Shown in pieces: positions 24,749 to 33,962 of a stretch of 64,000 nucleotides of DNA. The notes under the pieces are model-generated. The model ran no database searches. It worked only from the letters and a program-made list of their open reading frames with translations, and had not been told where the DNA came from. A program made the position numbers and the translations under genes. Source of the DNA: Mycobacterium sp. PS03-16. GTDB lineage: Bacteria > Actinomycetota > Actinomycetes > Mycobacteriales > Mycobacteriaceae. The stretch is taken from the NCBI RefSeq assembly GCF_004570325.1, contig NZ_SPQO01000007.1, positions 62,001 through 126,000 on the forward strand, given 5' to 3'. Position 1 is the first letter of the stretch; each line of letters starts with the position of its first letter.

Positions 24749-25864
24749 GTGAACCTCAGTCCGCTCGACGAGTACCCGATCCACCAGACACCCGCACCGA
24801 TCACGTCGCCGGCCACCTCGGACCGCAACTTCTACGACCGGTCCTATCTCAACGTGCTCGACCGCGCCGGACGGTTCATGGCGCTCACCGGAATCGGCTA
24901 CTACCCTCGCCTCGGGGTCAAGGACGCCTACTTCGTCGTCCGGCGCGGTGACACGCAGACCGCGGTGCACCTCAGCGATGCGATCGACGACGACCGTCTC
25001 CACCAAGGCGTCAACGGGTACCGCCTCGACGTCGTCGAACCGCTGCAGGAACTGCACCTGACGCTGGCCGAGACCGAGGGCATCTCCGCGGACCTGACCT
25101 GGCGAGGCCTGTTCCCCGCCGCCCTCGAGCGGCCCCACGAGATGCTCACCGAGCGTCGAGTGACATTGCAGGCGTGCCGATTCGCGCAGGTGGGCACCTG
25201 GCAGGGCTGGATCGACGTGGACGGCGAGCGCCTGACCGTCGAGCACGACACCAGCGTGGCGAGCCGTGACCGGTCCTGGGGCATCCGGCCGGTCGGCGAG
25301 CCGGAGCCGGCAGGCCGTCCCGACAGCGCCTTCCAAGGGATGTGGTGGCTCTACCTGCCGCTGGCGTTCGACGACTACCAACTCTTCCTGATCCTGCAGG
25401 AGGATCCGGACGGCCATCGCAGCCTCTACGACTGCACGCGACGCTGGCGCGACGGCCGGGTCGAACAGCTCGACGGCGTGCGCGCCACCATCCACTACAC
25501 CGTCGGCACCCGGATCCCTCACGGCGCACACGTCGAGTTCATGAACCGTGCCGGTGACCGCATCCAGCTCGACGTCGAGTCGAAGCTGTTCGCGCCCATC
25601 GCTTTCGGATCAGGCTACGGCGGGGACTCCTCGTGGGCCCACGGCACCTGGACAGGCGGGCCGTTCACTGAGCGGGTCACGTTCGACCTGACCGACCCGG
25701 CCGTGATGGCCGGGGCGCCGTTCAGTCTCATCGACCATGTCGGGACCGCGGTGTGCACCGAACCCGACGGCCGCACCCGTGAAGGGGCGGGCTTGTTCGA
25801 GCACGGGATCATCGGCCCGCACCACCCGTCGGGCTTCTCCGACTGGACCGACGTCGCGGAGTAG
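24749..25864 (+). CDS. CrtC/AttH lipocalin-like protein (DUF7064/7065 type)
   Basis: The 371-residue protein is beta-rich, with motifs such as RAGRFMALTGIGYYPRLG, DRSWGIRPVGEPEP in the middle and WWLYLPLAFDDYQLFLILQE. The DRSWG element is characteristic of the hydroxyneurosporene-synthase (CrtC)/AttH-like two-lipocalin fold, members of which act on terpenoid or lipid double bonds. It is the first gene after the TetR operator and is followed 7 nt after its stop by an LLM gene, so it belongs to the same catabolic run. Whether it is a hydratase or just a ligand carrier cannot be told. Confidence 0.55.
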   Translation: MNLSPLDEYPIHQTPAPITSPATSDRNFYDRSYLNVLDRAGRFMALTGIGYYPRLGVKDAYFVVRRGDTQTAVHLSDAIDDDRLHQGVNGYRLDVVEPLQELHLTLAETEGISADLTWRGLFPAALERPHEMLTERRVTLQACRFAQVGTWQGWIDVDGERLTVEHDTSVASRDRSWGIRPVGEPEPAGRPDSAFQGMWWLYLPLAFDDYQLFLILQEDPDGHRSLYDCTRRWRDGRVEQLDGVRATIHYTVGTRIPHGAHVEFMNRAGDRIQLDVESKLFAPIAFGSGYGGDSSWAHGTWTGGPFTERVTFDLTDPAVMAGAPFSLIDHVGTAVCTEPDGRTREGAGLFEHGIIGPHHPSGFSDWTDVAE

Positions 25865-25871
25865 GCACGGT

Positions 25872-26861
25872 ATGAAGGTCATGACTGCGTTGTTCGGCCC
25901 CACCGATGCGGCCGGCCGGGCGGCGGTCCTGCGGGAGGCGGGCGCGTCCGGGGTGTTCACCTTCGAAGGTCCGCACGACGTGTTCACGCCGCTGGTGCTG
26001 GCCTCGGCGGTCAAGGGCCTGGACATCATGTCCAACGTCGCGATCGCGTTTCCGCGCAACCCGATCCAGCTGGCCCATCAGGCCAACGATCTGCAGTTGA
26101 TTTCCGAAGGCCGGTTCATCCTGGGCCTCGGCACGCAGATCCGCGCGCAGATCGAGAAGCGCTACGGCGCCGAGTTCGACCATCCGGTCGCGCGGATGAA
26201 GGAGTTGGTGGGCGCGCTCCGGGCGATCTTCGCCACCTGGAACACCGGCGAACGGCTCGACTTCCGCGGTGAGTACTACCGCCACACGTTGATGACGCCG
26301 ACCTTCATCCCCGGACCCAATCCGTTCGGTCCGCCGCCGATCTACCTGGGCGCGTTGGGCCCACGACTGACCCGCGCCACCGCCGAGGTCGCCGACGGTC
26401 TGCTGGTGATGCCGTTCGGCTCCAAGCGGTTCCTGCACGAGACGACGCTGCCGGCGGTGCGGGAAGGGCTGGCTGCCGCCGGTCGCGCAGAGGCGGACTT
26501 CGAGGTGATACCCGAGATCATCGTTTCGGTCGGATCCGAGACCGACCCGGACCACACTTCGACGCGAATGTTGTTGTCCTTCTACGGTTCGACTCCCGCC
26601 TACCGGCCGGTGCTCGACGCCCACGGCTGGGGCGATCTGCAGCCGGAGCTCAACGCGATGTCCAAACAGGGCCGCTGGCAGGAGATGGCCACACTGATCG
26701 ACGACGAGATACTGCACACCATCGCCGCGTGCGGAACACCGGCCGAGGTTGCCGCGCACATCCGCGACCGCGTCGACGGGGTGTCCGATCGCATCTGCCT
26801 GTACCAACCGGGCCCCATCGCCGTCGAGGCGCTCGCCGAGATCGTGGACGCGCTGGGCTGA
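25872..26861 (+). CDS. F420-dependent LLM-class oxidoreductase (TIGR03617-like)
   Basis: The 329-residue luciferase-like enzyme has GVFTFEGPHDVFTPLVLA, an LAHQANDLQLISEGRFILGL segment, GTQIRAQIEKRYG and PPPIYLGALGPRLTRATAEV, all typical of the mycobacterial F420-dependent subgroup. ATG 25872 is close behind the CrtC-like stop and gives the family start MKVMTALFGPTD; a longer frame from 25737 overlaps the upstream gene and is rejected. It probably catalyses a redox step on the same unknown hydrophobic substrate as its neighbours. The dikinase gene starts 3 nt after its stop. Confidence 0.82.
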   Translation: MKVMTALFGPTDAAGRAAVLREAGASGVFTFEGPHDVFTPLVLASAVKGLDIMSNVAIAFPRNPIQLAHQANDLQLISEGRFILGLGTQIRAQIEKRYGAEFDHPVARMKELVGALRAIFATWNTGERLDFRGEYYRHTLMTPTFIPGPNPFGPPPIYLGALGPRLTRATAEVADGLLVMPFGSKRFLHETTLPAVREGLAAAGRAEADFEVIPEIIVSVGSETDPDHTSTRMLLSFYGSTPAYRPVLDAHGWGDLQPELNAMSKQGRWQEMATLIDDEILHTIAACGTPAEVAAHIRDRVDGVSDRICLYQPGPIAVEALAEIVDALG

Positions 26862-26864
26862 CGC

Positions 26865-29243
26865 ATGGCGCCGACGACGATCGACCTCGACGACATCACC
26901 GACACCCGATTCGGCGGCAAGGCAGCGGGTTTGGCGGAGCTGCGCCGCCTCGGCCTCGCCGTGCCCGGGGGTTTCGTGATCGCCGACGCCTCCGCGCCAG
27001 GCGCCCTCGACGCCGCGGCGGACAGGTTCGCCCAGATGGCCGCCGCCGGGGCGACGCCGGTGGCCGTCAGATCCTCGGCGGTCGGCGAGGACGGTGACGA
27101 CCACTCCTTCGCCGGCCAGTACGACACGGTGCTGGGCGTCGATTCGGTCGACGGATTCACCGCGGCGGTGCGCACGTGCGCCGACTCCGTGGGGTCCCGA
27201 CGCGCCTCGTCCTACAGCGGCGGGGCCGCGGCCACCATGAACATCGTCGTGCAGCAGATGGTCGACGCGTGTGCGGCCGGCGTCGTGTTCACCGCGGATC
27301 CGGCGACGGGCCGGCGCGACCTCATGGTGATCGACGCGATCGCCGGGCTCGGCGAGGCGCTCGTCGACGGGTCGGCCTCCCCCGACCACCTTGTGCTGAG
27401 CGCCGACGGCACCGTCGCGGTCCACGAGGTCGGTGGGTCACCGGTCCTGTCGCCGGCGGCGGTAACCGAGATCCGGGCGGGCGCGCTGCGCGCGGCACGG
27501 CACTGGGGCAAGCCGATGGACCTCGAGTGGGCCATCGACCGAACCGGCACACTGTGGTGGCTGCAGGCCCGGCCGATCACCACCCTGCCCGGCGATCTCA
27601 ACGAGATGGACTCGCCGGTGGCCGGTGAGACGCACGTCTACACCCGCTGCAACATCGGCGAGATGATGCCGGGCGCGTTCTGCCCGCTCACCGCGTCGGT
27701 GTCCGGCTTCGCCATCGACTACGCGATGCAGATGACCCAGGTGGTGGCACGGGCGCAACCGCGCTACGAGAAGCCGTGGCTGCAGGTCGGCTACTTCTAC
27801 GGGCACATGTTCCTCAACATGACCGAGGGCACGGCGCTGAGCTCCGGCATTCTGGGCAATTCGCTGGAACAGTTCTCGATGTCCATCTGCGGTCGGGTGG
27901 TCGAGGAACTGGTGCCCAAGCCACCACAGCCGCTGCACCGCAAGCTGGTCAACACGTATCTGCTCACCTCCCACGCGCTGTCCGCCGGCCCGGCGATCCG
28001 CCGGCTCGCCGGCCAGATCGCCGGGTTCCGCATTCCGACCGGAACCGACCCGCGGGCCGTCTTCGACCAGCTGGAGGTCGGCGTCGACCTGTACTGCGAC
28101 GTCACGCTGACCCACGTGCGGTCGTCGTCGCGCGCCGCGGTGGCGGCCAACATCCTCGAGAGCTTCCTGGTCAAACAGGCGGTCAGGCACGGACGCAGTG
28201 AAGAGGACGGCCGCGCCGAGGCCATGCGGTTGATGGCCGGGGCGACCGACGTCGAGAGCGCGATGATGCTCGACGAGCTCCAGTCCGTGATTCGCACCAT
28301 CGCCGCCGACGGTGCCGCCAAGGACCGATTCCTGTCCGCCACCCCTGAGGACGCGGTCACCGGGCTGCGCGCAGCGAACGACCCCGCCGGAATCGCGTTG
28401 CGCCGGTTCCTCGCCCGACACGGCCACCGCGGATACCGCGAGCTGTGCATGCGTGACGCCTCCTGGGCCGAGGACCCCTTGGGCCTGGGATCGATGATGC
28501 AGGTGATGCTCGGGGCGGTCACCGACCCGACCGAACGCCCCTCGACGCAGACGCCGGCCGACGCGCCCACCTCGCGCACGCTCAGCTTGCTCGCCCGGCT
28601 GGCCCAGGGCGGCGCCCGGGGCCGCGAAGAGACAAAATCGAAGATGGCGCTGATGGCGCATGCACTCAAGCGCGGCTACCGCCATCTCGGCGAGGTGCTG
28701 GCCCGGTCGGGCCGGCTCCCCGACGCCGATCTGGTCTTCTTCTTCGACCGTGGTGAACTGTCCCGCGTCGTCGGCGACGAGGACATCACCGACCTGGTGC
28801 AGCGGGCGGTGCAGCGTCGGGAAGCGCTGGCCTACCAGAACACGCTCGAGTTCGACGACGTCTCGGTGGGCCGGCCCACGCCCGTCGTCGCACCGGCGCC
28901 CAGCACGCACACCGACGATCAGATCGTCGGCCGGCCGGCCAGCCGTGGCACCGTGGACGGGGTTGTCCGCGTGGCCAAGTCGATCCAGGACGCCCGTGCG
29001 GTGCAGCGCGGCGAGATCCTCGTGGCACCGGTCACCGACGTGGGGTGGACGCCCTACTTCACGGTCATCGCCGCACTGGTCACCGACATCGGCAGCTCGG
29101 TCTCCCACGGTGCCGTCGTGGCTCGCGAGTACGGCCTGCCGTGCGTCGTCAACACCTTGGTCGCCACGCAGGCCCTCGCCACGGGCGACCGCGTGCGGGT
29201 GGACGGGGACCGGGGCGTGGTCACTCGCCTCGACCCGCGGTGA
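26865..29243 (+). CDS. PEP/pyruvate-binding dikinase (rifampin-phosphotransferase-like)
   Basis: The 792-residue protein has the PEP-synthase/PPDK layout. The N-terminal ATP-grasp domain (about 1-240) has FGGKAAGLAELRRLGLAVPG and VAVRSSAVGEDGDDHSFAGQ. A central region begins YTRCNIGEMMPGAFCPLT, similar in pattern to the substrate domain of rifampin phosphotransferase. The C-terminal swivelling domain has the phosphohistidine His748 in SSVSHGAVVAREYGLP. Such enzymes move phosphate from ATP to pyruvate, rifamycins or phenolic substrates. In a catabolic cluster, phosphorylation of a hydroxylated substrate is plausible; rifamycin inactivation is an alternative. No PEP-synthase-type catalytic Cys near the C-terminus is apparent, which argues against ordinary PpsA. 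Confidence 0.75.
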   Translation: MAPTTIDLDDITDTRFGGKAAGLAELRRLGLAVPGGFVIADASAPGALDAAADRFAQMAAAGATPVAVRSSAVGEDGDDHSFAGQYDTVLGVDSVDGFTAAVRTCADSVGSRRASSYSGGAAATMNIVVQQMVDACAAGVVFTADPATGRRDLMVIDAIAGLGEALVDGSASPDHLVLSADGTVAVHEVGGSPVLSPAAVTEIRAGALRAARHWGKPMDLEWAIDRTGTLWWLQARPITTLPGDLNEMDSPVAGETHVYTRCNIGEMMPGAFCPLTASVSGFAIDYAMQMTQVVARAQPRYEKPWLQVGYFYGHMFLNMTEGTALSSGILGNSLEQFSMSICGRVVEELVPKPPQPLHRKLVNTYLLTSHALSAGPAIRRLAGQIAGFRIPTGTDPRAVFDQLEVGVDLYCDVTLTHVRSSSRAAVAANILESFLVKQAVRHGRSEEDGRAEAMRLMAGATDVESAMMLDELQSVIRTIAADGAAKDRFLSATPEDAVTGLRAANDPAGIALRRFLARHGHRGYRELCMRDASWAEDPLGLGSMMQVMLGAVTDPTERPSTQTPADAPTSRTLSLLARLAQGGARGREETKSKMALMAHALKRGYRHLGEVLARSGRLPDADLVFFFDRGELSRVVGDEDITDLVQRAVQRREALAYQNTLEFDDVSVGRPTPVVAPAPSTHTDDQIVGRPASRGTVDGVVRVAKSIQDARAVQRGEILVAPVTDVGWTPYFTVIAALVTDIGSSVSHGAVVAREYGLPCVVNTLVATQALATGDRVRVDGDRGVVTRLDPR

Positions 29244-29258
29244 CGGCGCGGCGGGGGT

Positions 29259-29318
29259 CGCCGAGTTCTGCATGAGGGTCGCGGGACCGGCGTCGTCCGC
29301 GTGACGCAGAACTCGGCG
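29259..29318. terminator. Inverted repeat after the dikinase gene
   Basis: CGCCGAGTTCTGC (29259-29271) and GCAGAACTCGGCG (29306-29318) are perfectly complementary 13-bp arms with a 34-nt loop, beginning 16 nt past the dikinase stop. It may end the first transcript of the cluster; sequences of this type recur in mycobacterial intergenic regions. No T-run. Confidence 0.4.
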
Positions 29319-29424
29319 TGCATGCACTCCCCGACCTGTTCGTGGGCACATAGATCCGTCCCCAACAGTGTTGTCGTAGACATTGAACCCGCTGTGCGGT
29401 GTGGCGACACTCATACCCATGCTC

Positions 29425-29441
29425 TGAATCGGACCGATTCA
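29425..29441. promoter_or_regulatory. Perfect 17-bp palindrome upstream of the aldehyde dehydrogenase operon
   Basis: TGAATCGG-A-CCGATTCA lies 22 bp upstream of ATG 29463, a typical repressor or activator site position. It differs from the TetR site at 24714, so the ALDH-MFS-monooxygenase-OYE operon may have its own regulator. Confidence 0.55.
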
Positions 29442-29462
29442 CGGCAGGGAAGGACGGAACAC

Positions 29463-30944
29463 ATGACCCAGGTCGCCAGCGATGTCGACACCACCACGCC
29501 GGTGGCGCAGCGCGACATCATCAACCCGGCCACCGGAGCGGTGATCGCCACCGTCCCGGAACTGGGCGCCGAAGCTGTGGACGCCGCCGTGGCAGCCGCC
29601 AAGGCCGCGTTCGAGACCGGCCCGTGGCCGGAGATGACCCGCAGCGCCCGCGCCCGGCTGCTACTGCGCATCGCCGAGGCCATCGAGGCCGACTCCGAAC
29701 GGCTCTACACCCTCGAGGCGGCGAACAACGGCAGGCCGATCACCGAGACGCGCGCGCAACTGTCGCGCGTGCCGGAGTGGTTCCGGTACAACGCGGGCCT
29801 GCTCGCGGCGCAGCGTCCGGCGGTCCTGCCCGGCGACGGCCCCTACCTGACCTACCAGCAGCGGTTGCCGCTCGGGGTCTGCGGCATCATCACGCCGTTC
29901 AACCATCCGCTGCTCATCCTGGGCCGCAGCGTGTCCGCGGCGCTGGCCAACGGCAACACCGTGGTGGTCAAACCGTCGGAGCTGACGCCGTTGACGACGC
30001 TGGCGCTGGCCGAGATCATGGCCGGCGCCGGCCTGCCCGACGGTGTGCTCACCGTCGTCACCGGCGCCCGGGACGCCGGCGCCCGGCTCACCGAGCACCC
30101 CGACGTCGCCAAGATCACGCTGACCGGCAGCACCGAGGCGGGCCGCTCGGCGGCGGTGGCCACCGCGGCCCGGTTCGCCCGGGTCACAGCGGAACTCGGC
30201 GGTAAGACCCCGGTCATCGTCTTCGACGACATCGACCCGGTGGCCGCGGCCGAGGGCGCAGCCTTCGCCGCCTTCGTCGCCGCCGGCCAGTCCTGCGTCG
30301 CGGGCTCCCGGTTCCTGGTGCAGCGCGGCGTCTACGACGCCTTCGTCGACGCACTGACCGACCGCGCCCGCGCCATCCGCATCGGCGACCCCGCCCGGTC
30401 CGAGACGCAGATGGGTCCGCTGATCAGCGCACGGCAGCGCGACAAGGTCCGCGATCTCATCGAGATCGGCCTGGGCGAGGGCGCCCGGCTGGCCGCCGGC
30501 GGCGGCGTGCCCGATCTGCCGGAAACCCTGCGCGACGGCTTCTTCCTGCAGCCGACCGTGCTGGCCGACGCCACCATCGGCATGACGGTCGCACTGGAGG
30601 AGATCTTCGGCCCCGTGGCCGTCGTCATCCCCTTCGACGACGAGGACGACGCCGTCGCCATGGCCAACGACAACCGCTTCGGCCTCGGCGCGGGTGTGTG
30701 GACCCGCGACATCGGCCGCGCGCACCGCGTCGCCGGTCGCATCGTCGCCGGCATGGTGTGGGTCAACGACCACCACCGCCTCGAACCGTCGCTGCCGTGG
30801 GGCGGCGTCAAGGAGTCGGGCACCGGTAAGGACGCCGGCTCGGAGTCCTTCGACGACTTCTCGTGGATCAAGACGATCGTCGTACGCACCGCGGCCGAAC
30901 CGGTCGACTGGTACGGCGGCCGCGAGCAGGGGCGGCTGAACTGA
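29463..30944 (+). CDS. NAD(P)-dependent aldehyde dehydrogenase
   Basis: The 493-residue ALDH-superfamily enzyme oxidises an aldehyde to the acid. Visible are the oxyanion Asn147 in TPFNHPL, general base Glu244 in VTAELGGKTP, catalytic nucleophile Cys278 in AAGQSCVAGSR, and the C-terminal EEIFGPVAVVIPF. Start ATG 29463 is preferred over the longer frame from 29301, which would cross the palindrome. The stop codon overlaps the MFS start (TGATG), so it leads a four-gene operon. The substrate is unknown; the neighbours suggest an aromatic or N-heterocyclic compound. Confidence 0.88.
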   Translation: MTQVASDVDTTTPVAQRDIINPATGAVIATVPELGAEAVDAAVAAAKAAFETGPWPEMTRSARARLLLRIAEAIEADSERLYTLEAANNGRPITETRAQLSRVPEWFRYNAGLLAAQRPAVLPGDGPYLTYQQRLPLGVCGIITPFNHPLLILGRSVSAALANGNTVVVKPSELTPLTTLALAEIMAGAGLPDGVLTVVTGARDAGARLTEHPDVAKITLTGSTEAGRSAAVATAARFARVTAELGGKTPVIVFDDIDPVAAAEGAAFAAFVAAGQSCVAGSRFLVQRGVYDAFVDALTDRARAIRIGDPARSETQMGPLISARQRDKVRDLIEIGLGEGARLAAGGGVPDLPETLRDGFFLQPTVLADATIGMTVALEEIFGPVAVVIPFDDEDDAVAMANDNRFGLGAGVWTRDIGRAHRVAGRIVAGMVWVNDHHRLEPSLPWGGVKESGTGKDAGSESFDDFSWIKTIVVRTAAEPVDWYGGREQGRLN

Positions 30945-32314
30945 TGACCACGTCGACGTCGCGCACCGGGTGGCGCACCGAGATCACCCGCATCCAGTGG
31001 CTGGTGCTGGCCGGCACCACTCTCGGGTGGGGCCTGGACGGTTTCGCCGGCAGTCTCTACGTCCTGGTCCTCGGACCAACGATGTCAGAGCTGTTGCCGC
31101 ACAGTGGGATCGCAGTCGATTCGGCGGCCATCGGCTACTACGGCGGCCTGACGGTCGCGCTGTTTCTGATCGGCTGGGCCACCGGCGGAATTCTGTTCGG
31201 CGTGCTGGCCGACTACTTCGGCCGCACCAGGGTGCTGTCGGCGGGCATCCTGACCTACGCCATCTTCAGCGCCCTGGCCGCGTTCTCCGAAACATGGTGG
31301 CAGCTGGGCATTCTGCGCTTCATCGCCGGGGTGGGATCCGGCGTGGAGGCTCCCGTGGGCGCCGCCCTGATCGCGGAGACCTGGCGCAACCGCTACCGTG
31401 CCCGGGCCGGCGGCATCATGATGGCCGGCTACGCCGGCGGGTTCTTCGCCGCGGCCGCGGCCTATGCCGTCCTCGGCCAGTACGGCTGGCGCCCGATGTT
31501 GCTGCTGGCCGGCCTACCCGCGCTGTTGGTGTGGTTCATCCGCCGCTACGTGCCCGAACCGCCCGAGGTGGAAGCCACCATGCAGGCCCGACGCGCCCGA
31601 AAGAAGTACGGCACCAACAGTTCACACGATCGATTCGTGCTGCGCCGGCTGTTCGCCCCGCCGCTGCTGCGGCCGATGCTGGTCTGCACCACGCTGGCCA
31701 CCGGCGCGCTGATCGCGTTCTGGAGCGTCAGCACGTGGTACCCGCAGATCATCCGTGGCGTCACCGCACTCGAGGACCTGCCCAAGGACATCGCCGATCA
31801 CCGGGTGGCGATGGCGGCCATGCTGTTCAACGCCGGCGGCATCATCGGCTACGCCTCCTGGGGATTTCTCGCCGACGCGATCGGGCGCCGCAGATCGTTC
31901 GTCGTCAGCTTCGCGGTCTCCGCGGTCACCGTCGCCTGGGCGTTCCCGTTCGACCGCAGCTACACCGAGCTGATGGTGGCCATGCCGTTCCTCGGCTTCG
32001 GACTGTTCGGGGCCCTGTCGGGGACGTTCATCTACGGGCCCGAACTGTTCCCGCCCAGCGTCCGGGCCACCGCCCTGGCCACCTGCAACAGCTTCGGCCG
32101 GTACGTCACCGCCCTGGGCCCGCTGACCGCCGGAGCCATCGCCACCTCCTGGTTCGGCGGGAACCTCGGGCTGGCCACCGCGTCGGTCGCGGCGCTCGGA
32201 CTGGTCGCCGTCATCGGACTGGCCTTCGCCAGAGAGACCCGCGGGCAGCCGCTTCCGGCTGATCCCGCCACCGCAACCACTGTCACCGTTCGCACGGAAA
32301 GGAGCCGGTCGTGA
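30944..32314 (+). CDS. MFS transporter (organic acid/aromatic type)
   Basis: The 456-residue, 12-helix carrier resembles the aromatic-acid:H+ symporter and metabolite:H+ symporter groups. GWGLDGFAGSLYVLVLGPTM in helix 1, GVLADYFGRTRVLSAG (MFS motif A) after helix 2, and GFLADAIGRRRSFVVS as its repeat after helix 8 are clear, as is RFIAGVGSGVEAPVGAALIA around helix 4. It is translationally coupled to the ALDH upstream and overlaps the monooxygenase gene by 4 nt, so it probably takes up the substrate that those enzymes degrade. Confidence 0.83.
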   Translation: MTTSTSRTGWRTEITRIQWLVLAGTTLGWGLDGFAGSLYVLVLGPTMSELLPHSGIAVDSAAIGYYGGLTVALFLIGWATGGILFGVLADYFGRTRVLSAGILTYAIFSALAAFSETWWQLGILRFIAGVGSGVEAPVGAALIAETWRNRYRARAGGIMMAGYAGGFFAAAAAYAVLGQYGWRPMLLLAGLPALLVWFIRRYVPEPPEVEATMQARRARKKYGTNSSHDRFVLRRLFAPPLLRPMLVCTTLATGALIAFWSVSTWYPQIIRGVTALEDLPKDIADHRVAMAAMLFNAGGIIGYASWGFLADAIGRRRSFVVSFAVSAVTVAWAFPFDRSYTELMVAMPFLGFGLFGALSGTFIYGPELFPPSVRATALATCNSFGRYVTALGPLTAGAIATSWFGGNLGLATASVAALGLVAVIGLAFARETRGQPLPADPATATTVTVRTERSRS

Positions 32315-33960
32315 GTGACTACACGAACGCAACGGCCATCGTCATCGGCGGCTCGATCGGCGGCCTGACCACCGCCCTGCTGCTGCGCGACCTCGGCTTC
32401 ACCGTCGACGTCTACGAGCGCACCCCGACCGCGCTCGACGGCCGCGGGTCCGGCATCGTCCTGCAGCCCGACACCGTCCGCTGGTTCACCGAACGCAGCA
32501 GCCAAAGCCTCGAGGACCTGAAGACGTCGACCAACTACGTCCAGTACCTCGACCGCTCCGGTGCGGTGGTGTTCCGCGAGCAATGCACCTGGACCTACAC
32601 CTCCTGGGGCACCTTCTACCGGGCGTTGCTGGCCGACTTCGGCACCGAGCACTACCACTACGGGGAGTACGCCTGCGGGTTCGACCAGGACGACACCGGC
32701 GCGACCGTTCGATTCGTCAGCGGCACCACCGCATCCGCGGATCTGGTGGTCTTCGCCGACGGCGTCACCTCGGTGGCCCGGGAACGGTTCGACCCCGAGG
32801 CGCGCCTGCGCTACGCCGGCTACATCGGCTGGCGCGGCACCGTCGCGCTCAAGGAGCTCTCCCCCGCCACCCGCGACGTCCTCGCCGACGCCATCACCTA
32901 CGACGTGATCCCGCACTCGCACATCACGATGTATCCGATCCCCGGTGAGAACAGCCTCGCGCTGAACGACCGGTTGATGAACTACGTGTGGTACCGCAAC
33001 GTGCCGGCCGGCGCGGAACTGACCGAGATGCAGATCGACAAGCGCGGATTCGCCGGCGCGGTGTCGGTCCATCCGGGACAGGTGCAGGACCGCTACGTGG
33101 CGGAGATGAAGGCCGACGCCGCGGAGTTGCTGGCGCCCGCGGTGGCCGAGGTGGTCGAAAAGACCGCACAGCCGTACCTGCAGGTGCTCTCGGACGTGCG
33201 CTCCAACCGGATGGCGTTGGGACGGGTGGCGCTGATCGGTGACGCGGCGTGCGCGTCGCGGCCCCACGCCGCGGCAGGCACGGCCAAGGCCGCCGCCGAC
33301 GGCTGGACCCTGGCGGCAGCGCTGCACGATGCCGGCGGCGACATCCCCGCCGCGCTCACCAAGTGGGAACCGGCCCAACTTCACCTCAGCGACTCGCTGC
33401 TGCGCCGCGTCGTCGCGATGGGAGACCGCTCCCAATTCAGCAACACCTGGACGCCGGGCGACCCCGACCTGCGCTTCGGCCTGTACGGCCCCGGACTCTT
33501 GACCCCGAAAGGAACCACCATGCCGCACAACGACTTCCTGACCGACCTGCCCCTGGCCGGCGACCTGGTCGCCACCGACTTCGAGGGCTGGCCCGACTGG
33601 CTGCGCACCGAATTCGCCGACCACGCGATGGACGGTGAGGTCGGCTCCCGGCTGCTCAGCGAGGACTCCCGGGTGCGGGTCTGGGAGATCCGGTTGGCCC
33701 CGGGCCAACGCTGGCACGCCCACCGCCATGTGCTCGACTACTTCTGGACGGCCGTCAACGCCGGCCGTAGCCGCCAGCACACCCACGACGGCACCACCCG
33801 CGAGGTGTCCTACCAGGCCGGCGAGACCCGCCACTTCCATTTCGGGCCGGGCGAATACCTACTGCACGACATCGAGAACATCGGGGACGGCGAATTGGTG
33901 TTCACCACCGTCGAACACCTCGACAGCGACAACGCCCCGCTGCCGATCCGACGGGCCTGA
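32311..33960 (+). CDS. FAD-dependent monooxygenase fused to a C-terminal cupin-like domain
   Basis: The 549-residue protein joins two parts. Residues 1-400 are a class A flavin hydroxylase: the FAD motif GGSIGG at 13-18, a DG motif in VVFADGVTS and the GD motif in VALIGDAACASRPHAAAGTA; the overall pattern resembles 2,6-dihydroxypyridine 3-monooxygenase. Residues about 404-549 form a cupin: WHAHRHVLDYFWTAVNAGRS, GETRHFHFGPGEYLLHDIEN. The domains are in one frame without a stop, yet an ATG at 33520 preceded by GAAAGGA marks the cupin start, so a separate short product may also be made. The partner ALDH, MFS and OYE suggest ring hydroxylation in an aromatic or N-heterocycle pathway. Confidence 0.8.
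   Translation: MSDYTNATAIVIGGSIGGLTTALLLRDLGFTVDVYERTPTALDGRGSGIVLQPDTVRWFTERSSQSLEDLKTSTNYVQYLDRSGAVVFREQCTWTYTSWGTFYRALLADFGTEHYHYGEYACGFDQDDTGATVRFVSGTTASADLVVFADGVTSVARERFDPEARLRYAGYIGWRGTVALKELSPATRDVLADAITYDVIPHSHITMYPIPGENSLALNDRLMNYVWYRNVPAGAELTEMQIDKRGFAGAVSVHPGQVQDRYVAEMKADAAELLAPAVAEVVEKTAQPYLQVLSDVRSNRMALGRVALIGDAACASRPHAAAGTAKAAADGWTLAAALHDAGGDIPAALTKWEPAQLHLSDSLLRRVVAMGDRSQFSNTWTPGDPDLRFGLYGPGLLTPKGTTMPHNDFLTDLPLAGDLVATDFEGWPDWLRTEFADHAMDGEVGSRLLSEDSRVRVWEIRLAPGQRWHAHRHVLDYFWTAVNAGRSRQHTHDGTTREVSYQAGETRHFHFGPGEYLLHDIENIGDGELVFTTVEHLDSDNAPLPIRRA
33511..33522 (+). promoter_or_regulatory. Internal ribosome-binding site and start codon inside the fused gene
   Basis: GAAAGGAACCACCATG places a Shine-Dalgarno-like AAAGGA 6 nt before ATG 33520, exactly at the junction between the monooxygenase and cupin domains and in the same frame. 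It would allow translation of a free 146-residue cupin (MPHNDFLTDLPLAGD...). Confidence 0.5.
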
Positions 33961-33962
33961 CC

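Noticed and set aside
27438..29420. 660-codon open frame antisense to the dikinase gene
   Set aside because: High GC leaves long antisense frames. Its composition (Arg, Gly, Val, Asp-His repeats) lacks any domain, while the sense strand has clear catalytic motifs.
32032..33840. 602-codon antisense frame over the MFS and monooxygenase genes
   Set aside because: Mirror of conserved sense-strand codons; crosses two real genes and shows no recognisable fold.
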